Notes: generated from the sequence alone by a model not told the origin. 64,000 nt of DNA from Candidatus Tenderia electrophaga (GCA_001447805.1 CP013099.1:2675181-2739180); one strand, 5' to 3'. Counted from the first letter of the stretch, positions 9,801 to 19,623 are shown. A program made the numbers and translations.

Positions 9801-9941
9801 GGCATCGAACACCTCTTCGACCACCTTCATCATTTGTTGATGGACGAAGCCATTGAGTTCCGCCTGCAGCGCGAAGGCGGTCTCCTGACAGTCGAACCCG
9901 ACATGGAACTCGGCACTATGAATGAGATGACGCGAGTTCAT
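6888..9941 (-). CDS. Contractile injection system tape measure protein
   Basis: 1017 residues from an ATG overlapping the previous stop (ATGA at 9941-9938). The N-terminus (HLIHSAEFHVGFDC, then RIPAIELDLG near 75) is the hallmark of the large eCIS 'CIS tape measure protein' family (Afp14-like), thought to set tube length and sit inside the tube. The remainder is predominantly helical and Ala/Leu/Arg/Gln-rich without TM helices. The longer frame beginning at 10064 would run deep into the upstream gene and is not supported. Position between the second baseplate gene and the AAA+ ATPase matches Afp/PVC order. Confidence 0.88.
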   Translation of the reverse strand: MNSRHLIHSAEFHVGFDCQETAFALQAELNGFVHQQMMKVVEEVFDAAAGRDAVLRIPAIELDLGVVPHHDYRDELPRRLRRKLEEALAALRQSVDDGPSTGVQALDRRTGRRELLEYYLVYGHLPWYAGPADGERLAQHLSDYLRTQAQAFKSFLQQAAQRELVVDRLVTQFPTHTVYTLIELLAPAQAGHIIQLVDTLLSAVGPDVSRHDAQRLLVGELIMLLLGKGGRQLDVQQLLVQALLPVWRRWPLQTSTWLERLARGRAAQGGAQLQAVLSRVLAESAPQPNKVAAADDVDRHASSRLADAICAGDFSLIEALWQTVLTDSAGLLEQVLNQHGRRAVVRKRLAHGFPESALQQILVLMQPTEYGFVATVLEQPVWFRQPRGEPAPPRRAVKRQLWEFTLTYLLVERGSRFNKKSYLASVLRQAAAANNLSPDELAAEFSAQLRGLAKSNAGARQMLHLLTELDTAAHADARDPGSTNEAWLADYTHYDQLIRALSRDDKQHGEALNEAIDALERRAPQLLMRLLRELQAGAVGSELSSDAWSTSALRSLVLAFVRLMHQGDGANESPLIEALESYAARSPARRPYYYQVLRQIVRGELIDFEAIPAYTSGVSSQVEHAGLHAAPTPHAESAPDRFEDQEQVVSTYLRSHKQPTQVEVDALVQSCEYLLERQPRAVRRLLNTLMSDARMTERLVRVLPERLLIRWLGAAGVNDLSRLIRYADIVTTACYGSGMGVGVDSARLAVLKWQAIFAYVAEFGPVFQQRYFVTHLVHYLMQRAAGNAPGEFVAAISQQLLADSLPSTREMIRRTIQCLNDIDSGPAFTKGENPRVINEVDVSSAPEPPVLEDIYIYNAGVVLAAPYLPRVFDMLGLTKASAFRDRHAAVRGVHMLQFLVNGNLAAPEYQLVLNKLLCGVKTGIPIEREITLAERETEQLLGLLQGMIQNWTALGNTSVAGLREAFLQREGRLQLKDDAWHLLVESKPYDMLLDQLPWSYSTIKYAWMERVIYVDWR

Positions 9942-12439
9942 GACGGGGGACGAATCCCACCCTCCTTGGGCGCACGATTTTCGAGTAAAAAGCGGATTAA
10001 CTCCGAGGACGCCTGATTGATCGCCTTGGAGTCGGGCGTTGCGGCGCTTTTGAGAGACTGCCATTTCTCATAAAGAATCTCGAACTCGTAGAGCTTGTGA
10101 AACTCGAGCCAATAGAATTCAGGGTAGATATGGGGTGGCGTATTGATGCGTACGGTTTCCTCGGCCAACATGCGGAAGTGCTTGTTGGCGCAACGGGCAG
10201 TGTACGCGGGGAAGATGACACTGATCCGAAATGAGTAAAAATCTTCGCCTTCGGCCAGACTCATCCCGACGTGCCGCTCGGCACCGACGGGCCGCAGCAA
10301 CAGGTGTTCGAGAATATGCAGACCTTCACTTTCAGCGTTCAGATGAAGCAAAAAATCACGCAAGGCACGCGCTGCTTGGGCACCTTCCTCCCGCTCGGAA
10401 AACGTGCCGAGATACCAGTGGCGCTCGTCATCGGAGAGGAAAGTGAGCTGATAATCCTGGCCTGAGGTAAGGCTGCCGAGTCGATAGCGGTCGAGATCAA
10501 TTCCGCCGTGCAGCAGGACATCGCTGAGCAGATTGTTCTTCAAGGGAATGGCATCTTCGATGCGTGACCGGATGACGTCTATATCATCGGACGTGAAGGA
10601 CGCCGGTGCCCTGACCCTTTCGAAACCGGCATCCGCCAGCTTGGTGGTATCGATGAACTCAAGCTCGGCACTACCCGTCTTCAACTGTTCGTAGACATGA
10701 TGCTGTGTCAACTTCAGGCCTTGCTTAAGAATGGCCATGCTCAGGGCGCGCGGCGCGTGGTTGCGGAAGTTCAGCAGGATACTGACTCTGTGTTGGAGAC
10801 CGGAACGTCCGCGCTGCGTCCATGATTCGGCGCGGTAATCGCTGCCGCCGGCACGATCCCGCCCCAACTCGACAACGGCACAGAGCAATTCGATCTTATT
10901 CTCTACAACGAGCTGTTCCAGTTCATCATGCCCGTAGTAATAATTAAAATGACGCAGGGAATGTTGAGAAAAGCTCTCGCCATACAGGGCCAGCAGATAA
11001 TCAAGTAAGCGACTCTTGCGCTCCGGGTGATCATCGAACTTGGCCATGATGCGTTTCAGCGCCTCCGCGGCGCGCAGCGGGTAGAGCTCCTCCAAACCGG
11101 CGACCTGCTCCGGAGTCAAGGGTTGAATCTGATAAGAGGCCTGGTGCGCGTCATCGATGGAAAATAATCTGCCGATGTTGTCCAGATTGGCGAGATAATT
11201 GGCCATAAACTGTTCGAACAACAATAGATACGCCTTCAATTGCTTGGCACGCGCCTTAAGCGGCGCTGCCGCCGATTCGGGTAGGCCGTAGAAACCGATG
11301 CCATAGCTGGCGGGAAACTGTTCCTGAATCGAGGCATAGCTGCTTAGAAATCGCGCCTTGCCACGCGGCAGTTGATACAACTGCGACAAGGGCTGAACAC
11401 TGGCGCGCGTCGAACGATATCGAAATGTCAATTCATCGAACTTGGCGCGCACATCCGCCATGGACACCGGCAAGACACGGCCGTTCGTGGTCAGGACGAT
11501 CTGGACCTGCTCATCACGCTGAGGAATGAATAGATTGCAGGCGCTCTCCTGGCCGGCGCTTTCGATCACGTCGTAGTAGCGTTCTCCGTCGCGCTCCAGA
11601 TAGACCTCGCGGACATGATCGACACCTTCGATAGAATTAATCACCGCATACAAAGTCGCCACCGGAAACTCGGCCCGGTCGCCGTCCAACTCCGCGTCCT
11701 TGAGCAGGCCGTGATCGGTGAACGGGCCGCAAAACACTTCGTCCAAGCCATCACCCTCGCGAACGGCCTGTTCGTAGCCAAACAGAGTGACCCCACCCGC
11801 AATACGTCGAGCGCAGTGGAAATAGATCTCGGCCATAATATCCACCGGGCGGCGCGCGCTGCCGACCTCGACCTCGGCGCGCAGGTGATAATCCTGGCCC
11901 GGCACGATACTCACATCGGCCACATCCTCACACAAATTGCGCGTGGTCTCATAAAAGCGCCGCACCTTCTCCACTACCGCGCCCCTTTCCGTCTCTTCTA
12001 CGCCCTGCTCCAACTTCAGGGCGATACGGTACAGGCCGCGACAGACACCGTCCCGGCGCTGTCGTCCCGACAAGGCTACCAGCCAGACGTTATCCAACTC
12101 GCTCACTGCGTTGAGCAGGGCCTTGCGATAATCCAGCACCGTGGTCGGGCGGCAGGGGAATATACGCTCAGGACGATGCAGGGACTGACGCTCGAAATCG
12201 ATCTCACCGCCGGCGCCGGCCAGATAGTCTTCCACCGGAAAACCCGCCCGATAGATGAGATCGGTGATGGCGAAGCACAGCTGTTCCAGGATGGTGACAC
12301 CCGGATCGTGCAGGTTATAGTCGGTCCACTGTTTACCCGACAATTGCTGGGCCAGCGCGATGCCTTCACGGCGCAGGCTGTCGAAGCCGCTTTCCAGCTG
12401 CCGGCGCGCGCGCCGTTTGATGAATGGCGCTTCAGACAT
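9938..12439 (-). CDS. eCIS baseplate protein (Afp12-like)
   Basis: 833 residues. Near the N-terminus it carries WTDYNLHDPGVTILEQL (about 38-54), a motif typical of large wedge or baseplate assembly proteins of eCIS and related tail-like particles (gp6/gp47-like). No signal peptide or TM helices are seen. It would form baseplate wedges with the 1264-residue protein encoded two genes upstream. ATG 12439 is preferred, with AGGGTGAT about 9 nt upstream; a TTG two codons earlier (12445) would overlap the previous stop. Confidence 0.82.
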   Translation of the reverse strand: MSEAPFIKRRARRQLESGFDSLRREGIALAQQLSGKQWTDYNLHDPGVTILEQLCFAITDLIYRAGFPVEDYLAGAGGEIDFERQSLHRPERIFPCRPTTVLDYRKALLNAVSELDNVWLVALSGRQRRDGVCRGLYRIALKLEQGVEETERGAVVEKVRRFYETTRNLCEDVADVSIVPGQDYHLRAEVEVGSARRPVDIMAEIYFHCARRIAGGVTLFGYEQAVREGDGLDEVFCGPFTDHGLLKDAELDGDRAEFPVATLYAVINSIEGVDHVREVYLERDGERYYDVIESAGQESACNLFIPQRDEQVQIVLTTNGRVLPVSMADVRAKFDELTFRYRSTRASVQPLSQLYQLPRGKARFLSSYASIQEQFPASYGIGFYGLPESAAAPLKARAKQLKAYLLLFEQFMANYLANLDNIGRLFSIDDAHQASYQIQPLTPEQVAGLEELYPLRAAEALKRIMAKFDDHPERKSRLLDYLLALYGESFSQHSLRHFNYYYGHDELEQLVVENKIELLCAVVELGRDRAGGSDYRAESWTQRGRSGLQHRVSILLNFRNHAPRALSMAILKQGLKLTQHHVYEQLKTGSAELEFIDTTKLADAGFERVRAPASFTSDDIDVIRSRIEDAIPLKNNLLSDVLLHGGIDLDRYRLGSLTSGQDYQLTFLSDDERHWYLGTFSEREEGAQAARALRDFLLHLNAESEGLHILEHLLLRPVGAERHVGMSLAEGEDFYSFRISVIFPAYTARCANKHFRMLAEETVRINTPPHIYPEFYWLEFHKLYEFEILYEKWQSLKSAATPDSKAINQASSELIRFLLENRAPKEGGIRPPS

Positions 12440-12441
12440 TA

Positions 12442-13254
12442 TCAATCACCCTGAGCCTCATCCGGCGATCCTTGCAAGTCGGCCCAGGACTCGCTCATGT
12501 CATCGTCGAACCATAGCTGAGTCAGGTAATAGCGCACCCTTACACCGGCACCGTAATCACACACGGTGCGCAATTGGAGATAGTATTCCTCGCCTTCGCC
12601 CAGCCAGCGCAGTTTGATGCGATTGCCGCGCGACAAATAATAGGCCTGATGATACTTGATGCGTTTTTTGAGGTTGAGAAAATTAAACAGCCAGCCGCGC
12701 GGGTTGAAGGTATTCAAGGCCACCGCGTTCATGAGCGCATACTTACCCGTGCCCTTGTTGCCGGCGCCGGCCATCACCTCGAAACCCTGACAACCGCGCA
12801 GTGGCCCGGCGATATTGTGCCAGCGGCCGTCGGCCGGCACGCTGGTCTGATCGCCGGGATTGACACCGATGCGCCCGCGCGCCGCGACAATGCCGTTGAC
12901 ATCCAGCGCCCATTGCGGGTTATCCCGATTGACGCCGACACGCCCCCCGGGTCCCAGGACCAGCGTGGCGCCGGCCTCCTCCCCTTGTCCGGGCTGTATG
13001 AACCTGAGGGTATCGCGACGCTTGTCATAACTCACTGACCAGGCCGCCTGTTGTTCCGCGCTATTGCGGAAAAAGCTGATCAGACGATCATGATCGCCCA
13101 CCAGGGAGATTTCAAAGCCGTTTTCCGCGGAACGATCGAAGCCTTCATCGATGGTATTGAGCGCGGAATCGATCAGATCACCGAATTGATCGGCGCTGGG
13201 CAAGGCGCCTTCGCGAAAATATCGTTTTAATGTGCTTCTATTCTTTTTCGCCAT
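12442..13254 (-). CDS. eCIS fibre-like/baseplate-accessory protein
   Basis: 270 residues. The N-terminus (TLKRYFREGALPSADQFGDLIDSALN) is a short anchoring module seen in phage-tail-like fibre and adhesin proteins. A beta-rich middle contains the repeat-like GPGGRVGVNRDNPQWALDVNG, the collar-type pattern of trimeric fibres, and the C-terminal domain is aromatic-rich. It may recognise a surface or act as a small tail fibre (inference). ATG 13254 follows the upstream TAA by one base. Afp13 fibres usually follow the second baseplate gene; here the gene lies between the two large baseplate genes. Confidence 0.6.
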   Translation of the reverse strand: MAKKNRSTLKRYFREGALPSADQFGDLIDSALNTIDEGFDRSAENGFEISLVGDHDRLISFFRNSAEQQAAWSVSYDKRRDTLRFIQPGQGEEAGATLVLGPGGRVGVNRDNPQWALDVNGIVAARGRIGVNPGDQTSVPADGRWHNIAGPLRGCQGFEVMAGAGNKGTGKYALMNAVALNTFNPRGWLFNFLNLKKRIKYHQAYYLSRGNRIKLRWLGEGEEYYLQLRTVCDYGAGVRVRYYLTQLWFDDDMSESWADLQGSPDEAQGD

Positions 13255-13255
13255 A

Positions 13256-16200
13256 TTAACTACTTCCACTGATTATGAAGGTATTGCCGATTTCGAGTTC
13301 GTCTATGCCCGTCACCTCGGCCTCGATGCTGTGGGCAACGGGCATGGTTTCGATAAAGTGGTGCCGGGCCGGCAACATCAGCCCCCAGGGAAAACGCGGC
13401 CGAATCTCCATCTCCCGAAGCTGCTGTGCCTTGGCCGTATCGCCGAGACGGTAATGACCGGTGCCGTCGGTGGTGATATGCAGCATGGAAAAGTTGGTGA
13501 CGAAGTCCACGTAGTCCAATTCGCGGATATAGGACTCCACATCCTTTTGGCGCATACTCCAGCCGAAGCGAGCCTGTTTGCCGACACGCCGCCACGGGCT
13601 TAGATAGTCGGAAATATCGCGGTCCAATCGATTTACCCCGGCGGCATCAACCAGGTCGGTGGCGAATTTCACTGTGCAACGAATCTGCACCTGCTCGTAC
13701 GCCGGGTTGCGCACCTCAAGCTTGATAAAGGGTGAACTATGACGTCGCAGAAAATTGCGGATACGGGTAAGTTCCACCGAACTGATCATGGCCTGGGCGT
13801 TGCTCTGCAGCGTTTCCGCCACTTGCGGCACCACCACGATCAACACGTAGCCGGGTGCCGGTGCCTGCTGACGGCTACGCATGTTGGCGAAGCACTTGAC
13901 CTTGGCCACAGCCGGAAACTGCTCCAGCACCAGGCGCTCGTAATCCCAGGGCACGGAGGCCCGGTTTTTATGGCGTAGGCGTTCGCTGAGCCGAGTTTTG
14001 AAGGCCGACTCATCTTCCCCCGCGCGACCGCCGAAGGCACCGCCCACCTGCCGGATCGCAGCGATGCCGGGGATGGCGCGCATGGGCTGCCATTTTGTCT
14101 GCAGCGCCTGGCTCGCTTCCGCCGCCTGTTTCCGCGTCAATTTCACCGCATTGGTATACACCGCATGGCAACTACAAAAACCATGCAACTCCTGCTTAGC
14201 GGACAAGCGCAGCCAGTAATGGTCGCGCGGCATGACGTGGACAGCGCGGCGGATATCGTCGGGGATACGCAGGGTGACTGTGCCGGAGGATAAAAAGCCG
14301 TTGGTGGTATCCGCCAGCACCTCGGTCGCCGCCAGTCGCTTCCAGTTGTCGCCCGTCAAGTAAAACCAGCTTAGTGGCGGCGTCTCGGCGGCCAACTCCT
14401 GGGCGTGATCCTCCGACAGGTGAAACAACAGGGTCAGCGTCCCCCGCAGTTGCCTTGCGCTCAGCCCGATAAATAGATTGCCCTGATGCGCATACTGCGG
14501 CAGCAACGCGGGCGGCTTGTCCGTGGCGGCGGGATAAACCGTTTCGACCCCGAAGGGGTGATGATGAAAGATCATCTCCCGCTTGCCGTCCTGGACGCCG
14601 CGCGGGTCCAGGGCCGGATTGATCGTGCCGCGGGCACGGTAATCCAGCGAGATCCTGTTGAGGACGGGGGTATAGGGCGGATTGGGGGTGGGCAGCGGCT
14701 TTTTACGGCGCGCATTCTGCGCCAACACCCAAGTCAATTGCGCCGGGTACTCTCTGTGACCGAAGGCGCCCTCGGGGCCGGTGAGACAGAATTTGAAAAA
14801 ACCGTTTCTGCTGCCCAGATCATAATTGTAGTCATCTTCGCCGATGGCCGCGGAAAGTGGCTTGGCATAATGCAATACATTGACCTGCAGCTGCTTGTCG
14901 GCCTTAAGCCGCCCACTCTCTGCGTCGCTAGCGAATAGCGGCATCGCCTTATCGGCGTCCACCTCCCCCGGTTGCCAGTGGCCGTCCGCCAAGACGGCAA
15001 AGCCGCCCTTGAAAACGTCGTTATCATAGTCGCTTGGGTAACCCCGATAGTGTTCGGCAAATCCACCCGCCGCCTTGGGCAGCTCACCCCACTCCAGATT
15101 CAGACGCAGCTCGAGCAGTTTTTTCTGCGCCAGTTCGTAATTGCCGAAAATGAAATAGGCGTTTCCGCCCGGCAGCGGCCCAAACGGGGCGAAGGGTTTG
15201 GAAGGATCTAACTGACCATGATTGTTATATAGCAGCAGGTTGTTGATGCCAGTCACTGCCACATCGATATCCAGGGCTTTGACAGTCAGATCGGAAAACA
15301 GCGAATAAGGGTAAAAATGGGTTTGCGGATTGATGCAGCATTCAAATACCGGGTGCTCGGTTTGCAGACCCGTGCCATGCCGTTCCGAATCGTATGGGGC
15401 GATGGGATCCACGTCCTGCCCCAGGGTGAGACACACGCTGAATCCCAGGCCGTCGCCGCCCTTCGCCGCCGCAAGCGGGGTGATGCTGTAGTCCTGCACC
15501 GAGTGCCAGCCGTCGGCGGTGCTTAGGCGAATGCGAAAGATGCGTTTCAGCAGTTTATAGAAAAGGCCCTGACGATCCTGGGATAACAGGCTCTCGACCT
15601 CATCGGCCGAACCGCGCTGCAGCAAGGCGGTGGCGATATTGATGATCTTGACCTTGTTGGCGCGACTCAACCAGCCCTCCTGCGCGAGCAGGTAGCGGCT
15701 GAACAGGCGCCCGAATAATTTTCTGAAACCTGCCGCGTTGTGGCTGCGTGCCAACATAGCGACGAGGGTATCGGCATCGACACGAATGGTGTCCTGCAGG
15801 GCGATATCCAACTCGATACGGCGCACGCCCTCTTCCAGGCGCAACAACGGCGAAGCGACGGAAAAACCGATTTCCGCATCATCGGCCTGGCGTGTCGCGA
15901 GGCCGGCTTTCTCTTCGCCGAACAGCGGCCAGGGCGTCGCGCCAGACGCATGCGTCCCGGCTAACGGCGGCCGGCCGGCCTTGATGCGCGTGGCGTAACC
16001 GAGTTCGCTCTCGGGCGCCACCAAGTCGTCATGCTGCAGATAAAGGGTATACAAGGAGGTCACACGGGCGTCACTCAACCGCAGGTCGGTGTCTGCACAG
16101 TAGATCACATCGTTTAACTGGGCGTCCTTGCCGGCGCTGAATTCCCGGCCCGCTTCGATCATGGCGGCGGGCATACCCGCGGGTGCGTCCAGAACCAAGT

Positions 16201-17050
16201 GCACACTGTCGGGGGACGCCGCACGCGGCTTGGCCAGGAGTACCTGGCGATAATAAAAATCCAGGTGGCGCTTGGTAAATCGGTTAACCGCCTGCTGTGC
16301 TTTTTCGTACAAAGCGAGAAAAACCATGAACAGGCCGCTGGCCGGGTCATGCTGTTGACTGCCCAGACTTTCCTGCAAATAGGCGGGGGTCACCGTTTTC
16401 AAATAAGAAACAGCGTTGAAAAAAGCGTAAAAGGCGCTGCGCAATTGTGCCCTAACATCCTGATCACCGGCACCCGCATCAAGCTTGGCACGCGGAAACT
16501 GAAAAGCCTTGCCAGCCCGTTTAATCCCCCAGGCGGCGCCGAAACCGGAAAAATCGACCGCTGTGGTCGGTGCCTTCTGCCCATCCAAACGCCCGAGTAT
16601 CTCCCCCACGGCGTGCAAGGCCGGCGCCAGTTTTTCCTCGACGATCGCGACCAGCTTCTGCTGCAAGGCCGTTCCCGACCGGCGACCGCCGGCGTCGAGC
16701 TTGCCGAGCCAGAAATTGACGCTGTCCGCCCAGCGCAGCACATAGGCGGCCAGCGGGCTTATATCGCCGTATGCCAACCGCAGGTATTCAGTCTCCATGC
16801 GTTTCAAATCGGTAGCCAATATCATGGCCATGATCACGGCCTCGTCGGCGCTGAACAGTTCGCCCCAGTTGCCGGCGATGCGGTTATCGAGATTGTAGTA
16901 GTTAACCTGAGCGGCGAACTCCGCGCCCATGGCCAAGAGCTGTTCGAAGACCAGCTCATCGACCTTGAAATAGCCCGGCTGCAAGGCGGGAGCGAGCCGG
17001 TCACGCCGGTCGGTCCCGTCACTGATCGCCATGTCGGACCACTCAAGCAT
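13256..17050 (-). CDS. eCIS baseplate protein, gp47/J-like (Afp11-like)
   Basis: 1264 residues, the largest protein here. The N-terminal region (PALQPGYFKVDELVFEQLLAM, about 20-40) begins a long helical and mixed domain. The C-terminus carries the baseplate-J-type stretch SSPFIKLEVRNPAYEQV followed by RDISDYLSPW and a final beta domain. It is a baseplate wedge component encoded directly after gp25, as in Afp/PVC loci. ATG 17050 has AAGGGGTG in good position, and leaves 23 bp to the gp25 stop. Confidence 0.85.
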   Translation of the reverse strand: MLEWSDMAISDGTDRRDRLAPALQPGYFKVDELVFEQLLAMGAEFAAQVNYYNLDNRIAGNWGELFSADEAVIMAMILATDLKRMETEYLRLAYGDISPLAAYVLRWADSVNFWLGKLDAGGRRSGTALQQKLVAIVEEKLAPALHAVGEILGRLDGQKAPTTAVDFSGFGAAWGIKRAGKAFQFPRAKLDAGAGDQDVRAQLRSAFYAFFNAVSYLKTVTPAYLQESLGSQQHDPASGLFMVFLALYEKAQQAVNRFTKRHLDFYYRQVLLAKPRAASPDSVHLVLDAPAGMPAAMIEAGREFSAGKDAQLNDVIYCADTDLRLSDARVTSLYTLYLQHDDLVAPESELGYATRIKAGRPPLAGTHASGATPWPLFGEEKAGLATRQADDAEIGFSVASPLLRLEEGVRRIELDIALQDTIRVDADTLVAMLARSHNAAGFRKLFGRLFSRYLLAQEGWLSRANKVKIINIATALLQRGSADEVESLLSQDRQGLFYKLLKRIFRIRLSTADGWHSVQDYSITPLAAAKGGDGLGFSVCLTLGQDVDPIAPYDSERHGTGLQTEHPVFECCINPQTHFYPYSLFSDLTVKALDIDVAVTGINNLLLYNNHGQLDPSKPFAPFGPLPGGNAYFIFGNYELAQKKLLELRLNLEWGELPKAAGGFAEHYRGYPSDYDNDVFKGGFAVLADGHWQPGEVDADKAMPLFASDAESGRLKADKQLQVNVLHYAKPLSAAIGEDDYNYDLGSRNGFFKFCLTGPEGAFGHREYPAQLTWVLAQNARRKKPLPTPNPPYTPVLNRISLDYRARGTINPALDPRGVQDGKREMIFHHHPFGVETVYPAATDKPPALLPQYAHQGNLFIGLSARQLRGTLTLLFHLSEDHAQELAAETPPLSWFYLTGDNWKRLAATEVLADTTNGFLSSGTVTLRIPDDIRRAVHVMPRDHYWLRLSAKQELHGFCSCHAVYTNAVKLTRKQAAEASQALQTKWQPMRAIPGIAAIRQVGGAFGGRAGEDESAFKTRLSERLRHKNRASVPWDYERLVLEQFPAVAKVKCFANMRSRQQAPAPGYVLIVVVPQVAETLQSNAQAMISSVELTRIRNFLRRHSSPFIKLEVRNPAYEQVQIRCTVKFATDLVDAAGVNRLDRDISDYLSPWRRVGKQARFGWSMRQKDVESYIRELDYVDFVTNFSMLHITTDGTGHYRLGDTAKAQQLREMEIRPRFPWGLMLPARHHFIETMPVAHSIEAEVTGIDELEIGNTFIISGSS

Positions 17051-17073
17051 GATCACACCCCTTGAGCCTGTCT

Positions 17074-17505
17074 TCACATGCGCACATGACTGCCCTCGAT
17101 AAAATAAAACGGATAGACCACGTTGCTGCGGGTGTTGGTGGTCCGCACCGTATAGTTGAGTTCAAGAATGATCTTGCCGTCGTACACCGCGTCCGTATTG
17201 ACGTCGATACTGTCCAGCCGAATTCTGGGTTCGAAAAACAGTACCGCCCGTTCCACCACATCGCGGATCTCGGTAATCGTGCTCTCATTGACGCTTTCGA
17301 ACACCATGGCGTGGATGCGGCACCCGTAGGCCGGTTGCATGACACGCTCGCCGGGACGGGTGGAGAGCAGAATGCGCAGGCTTTCACGGATATCCTCCTC
17401 TTCCGAGACCATCTGTACCTGAATGCTGTCGGCGTGCTTGTGGAATTCGGGCGGAAACCCCCAACCGACGCCGAGAAACTTTTTGTCGCGTTCAAACGCC
17501 GACAT
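17074..17505 (-). CDS. gp25-like baseplate wedge protein (Afp9-like)
   Basis: 143 residues. A GPW/gp25 domain covers about 30-130, with SLRILLSTRPGERVMQPAYG and the conserved negatively charged helix around IREVV/RDVVERAVLFFEPRI. In contractile particles this protein helps connect baseplate and sheath. It starts 5 bp after the PAAR gene and is followed by the large baseplate gene. Confidence 0.93.
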   Translation of the reverse strand: MSAFERDKKFLGVGWGFPPEFHKHADSIQVQMVSEEEDIRESLRILLSTRPGERVMQPAYGCRIHAMVFESVNESTITEIRDVVERAVLFFEPRIRLDSIDVNTDAVYDGKIILELNYTVRTTNTRSNVVYPFYFIEGSHVRM

Positions 17506-17510
17506 GGGGC

Positions 17511-17810
17511 TTAACCTCCAATCATGACCGTGGCGGCACCCAGCACGATGCTACCGCCGTGGGCGGTGGTATCACCCATGCGCGCCGCCGGTTTCCCGCC
17601 GATCATTACCGTGGCCGAACCCTTGGCGATAGTGTCCGGCGGACCGACGCAGACGGCGGCGTCACCCACTACCGCCGCCGGCATTTTTTCAATCAACACG
17701 GTGGGCACGCCCGGACCGACCACCGGTCCGCCGACATGGGGAATAGGCGGCACGCCCGGTGTCTGCATGGGGCAGCTGTGCATATCGGTGAGTCTGGCGG
17801 CGGGTGGCAT
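17511..17810 (-). CDS. PAAR-motif spike tip protein (Afp10-like)
   Basis: 99 residues built of Pro-Ala-Ala-Arg repeats: MPPAARLTD at the N-terminus, MPAAVVGD and KPAARMGDTTAHGG later, plus Gly-rich turns. PAAR proteins sharpen the tip of VgrG-like spikes in contractile systems. It follows the spike gene by 20 bp in the same operon. Confidence 0.95.
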   Translation of the reverse strand: MPPAARLTDMHSCPMQTPGVPPIPHVGGPVVGPGVPTVLIEKMPAAVVGDAAVCVGPPDTIAKGSATVMIGGKPAARMGDTTAHGGSIVLGAATVMIGG

Positions 17811-17830
17811 GTTTGCGTTCCTCGTTTTTT

Positions 17831-19621
17831 TTAGTTGATCATCACCATCGCGCCCTTGACCGTCGTCTGGCCCGAGGCGGAAATTTCGGCGCTGGCACTG
17901 CCCTTGGCGGTAAATCCCACATCTGCGGTGTTGTTCACATTCATGCCCTTGACCGATACATCCGCCTTGGAGCTGACGCCGATCTCGCCGGTGGCGTCCA
18001 GGCTGATCTTGCCCTTGGCGGTAATGCTGATGTCCTTGGGGCTGTCGAGCACGATGCCGCTCTCGCTCAGCTCGACCTTGTTGCTGTTCTGATCCTGCAG
18101 CAGGATCGATTTTTCATCGTCGCTGATCACGATTGTGTTGCCGGCGGGGGTCAGGATAGTGACCACCTTCTTGTCGTCGTCGAACTCGACTTTAAGTTCG
18201 CTCTTGGTCACCAGTGCCTTGGTGAAATTATCCGCGCTCAGATCATAGGGCGGAGGCAGTTTGCTGCTGTAGAGGCTGCCCAGAATGACCGGATTGGAAG
18301 GATCGTTGTTGAGATAGCCCAACACCACTTCGTCACCGATCTCCGGAATGAAAAAGGCGCCAAAACTATTCGAGGCATAAAAATTGGCCAGCCGCGCCCA
18401 GACGCCTTCGGACTCGGCCTGCAACAGAGGCAATGAAACCTGCACCTTGTGTTGCCCGTCGGGATCCGCATCCAGCTTTTTCACCACGCCGATCTGCAAT
18501 CCCTCGACGCCCGGCAACAAACCAGCGGCCGGCGGCGCCACCAGGTCGCGCTGCTCGGCAAACCAGTCCGGTGCCATGCCAAACTCCACCGCGGTGACCC
18601 AGTTACCGTTGGCGATGTCATGGTTCACCGAACTCACGAAGACATTGCCGTTGAAGCGGTTGCCCACACCTTCCAACTCGATCAGCTCACCGAGCTTGGC
18701 CTTGGCACTGCCTTGGAACTTCATCCGCCCCCGAATACGCGCCAGCCCGGCCTTGATCTGCTGGCCGGTGGCCCAGTCCTTGAGCGCGCTTTTTTCCAAC
18801 GGCGCCGCCGTTTGCAGACGAAAGTCGCTCAGGTTGAGCACCTTGGCCAGATCGGCCGCCGTCAGGTCGCCCTGCGCATTCAGGCTTTGCGGTTTGACCT
18901 GTTCCTGGACGATGGCCTGGTCCTTGGGGTCCCAACTGAAGCCGCTGACCTGACTCAACTGGCTGCGCGCGTCGAGATCGGCGTGAAACTCCATCAGGTC
19001 CTGGCCGTAACTGACCTTGAGCTGCGCGGCAGCATCGGTTTGCGGCGCTTTCACCGTGAGCTTGCCGTCCTCGCAGCAGACCAACAGGCCGTTGGCCTCG
19101 GCGCGGGAAAGCATGAAATCCCAGTCGGAACAGTAGTACTGCACCAGTTCCTTGTATTGCGTGGTGGTTGCCTCCACGTCCGAACTCAAACCGGAATAGT
19201 TGGCGATCAGCGTGGCAATGACGTCGCTGTCTTTGGCGTCGATATAGTTGGCGTTTTTACGGCCGACGCACATGGCCACCGCCGGGTCGCGGCATTCAAT
19301 CACCAGACGGGAATAATTGTCGCCGCTGATCTTGATGCCGTGTTTGACGACAACCCCCTTGAAAATGCTTTCCTCGGAATCGCCGTAACCGGCCTTAATC
19401 TCGACTTCGCTGCCCGGTTTGAACTCATCGCCGTTGCTGACGGGGAAATCCTGCTGCGGCATATCCCCGTCCAACAGCACGATTTTGGCATACGGGATCT
19501 TATTGATGGTCTTGGTCACCGATACCGACACGAGCTGGATAGCCTCGTCGATCTCGCTGCCATTACTTGAAATGGTCAGCTTGATGACACCGTCGCTATT
19601 GGATAATGGAGACTCCGCCAT
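17831..19621 (-). CDS. VgrG/gp5-gp27-like spike protein (Afp8-like)
   Basis: 596 residues. The N-terminal two-thirds is gp27-like; an OB-fold follows at about 365-455 (LQIGVVKKLDADPDGQHKV, then FFIPEIGDEVVLGYLNNDP). The C-terminus is a repetitive beta-helix with ISI-TAKG/SLDATG/VSVKG repeats ending at VMIN. This is the central spike that carries the PAAR tip. The gene starts 2 bp after the LysM protein gene stop, so translation is tightly linked. Confidence 0.93.
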   Translation of the reverse strand: MAESPLSNSDGVIKLTISSNGSEIDEAIQLVSVSVTKTINKIPYAKIVLLDGDMPQQDFPVSNGDEFKPGSEVEIKAGYGDSEESIFKGVVVKHGIKISGDNYSRLVIECRDPAVAMCVGRKNANYIDAKDSDVIATLIANYSGLSSDVEATTTQYKELVQYYCSDWDFMLSRAEANGLLVCCEDGKLTVKAPQTDAAAQLKVSYGQDLMEFHADLDARSQLSQVSGFSWDPKDQAIVQEQVKPQSLNAQGDLTAADLAKVLNLSDFRLQTAAPLEKSALKDWATGQQIKAGLARIRGRMKFQGSAKAKLGELIELEGVGNRFNGNVFVSSVNHDIANGNWVTAVEFGMAPDWFAEQRDLVAPPAAGLLPGVEGLQIGVVKKLDADPDGQHKVQVSLPLLQAESEGVWARLANFYASNSFGAFFIPEIGDEVVLGYLNNDPSNPVILGSLYSSKLPPPYDLSADNFTKALVTKSELKVEFDDDKKVVTILTPAGNTIVISDDEKSILLQDQNSNKVELSESGIVLDSPKDISITAKGKISLDATGEIGVSSKADVSVKGMNVNNTADVGFTAKGSASAEISASGQTTVKGAMVMIN

Positions 19622-19623
19622 AA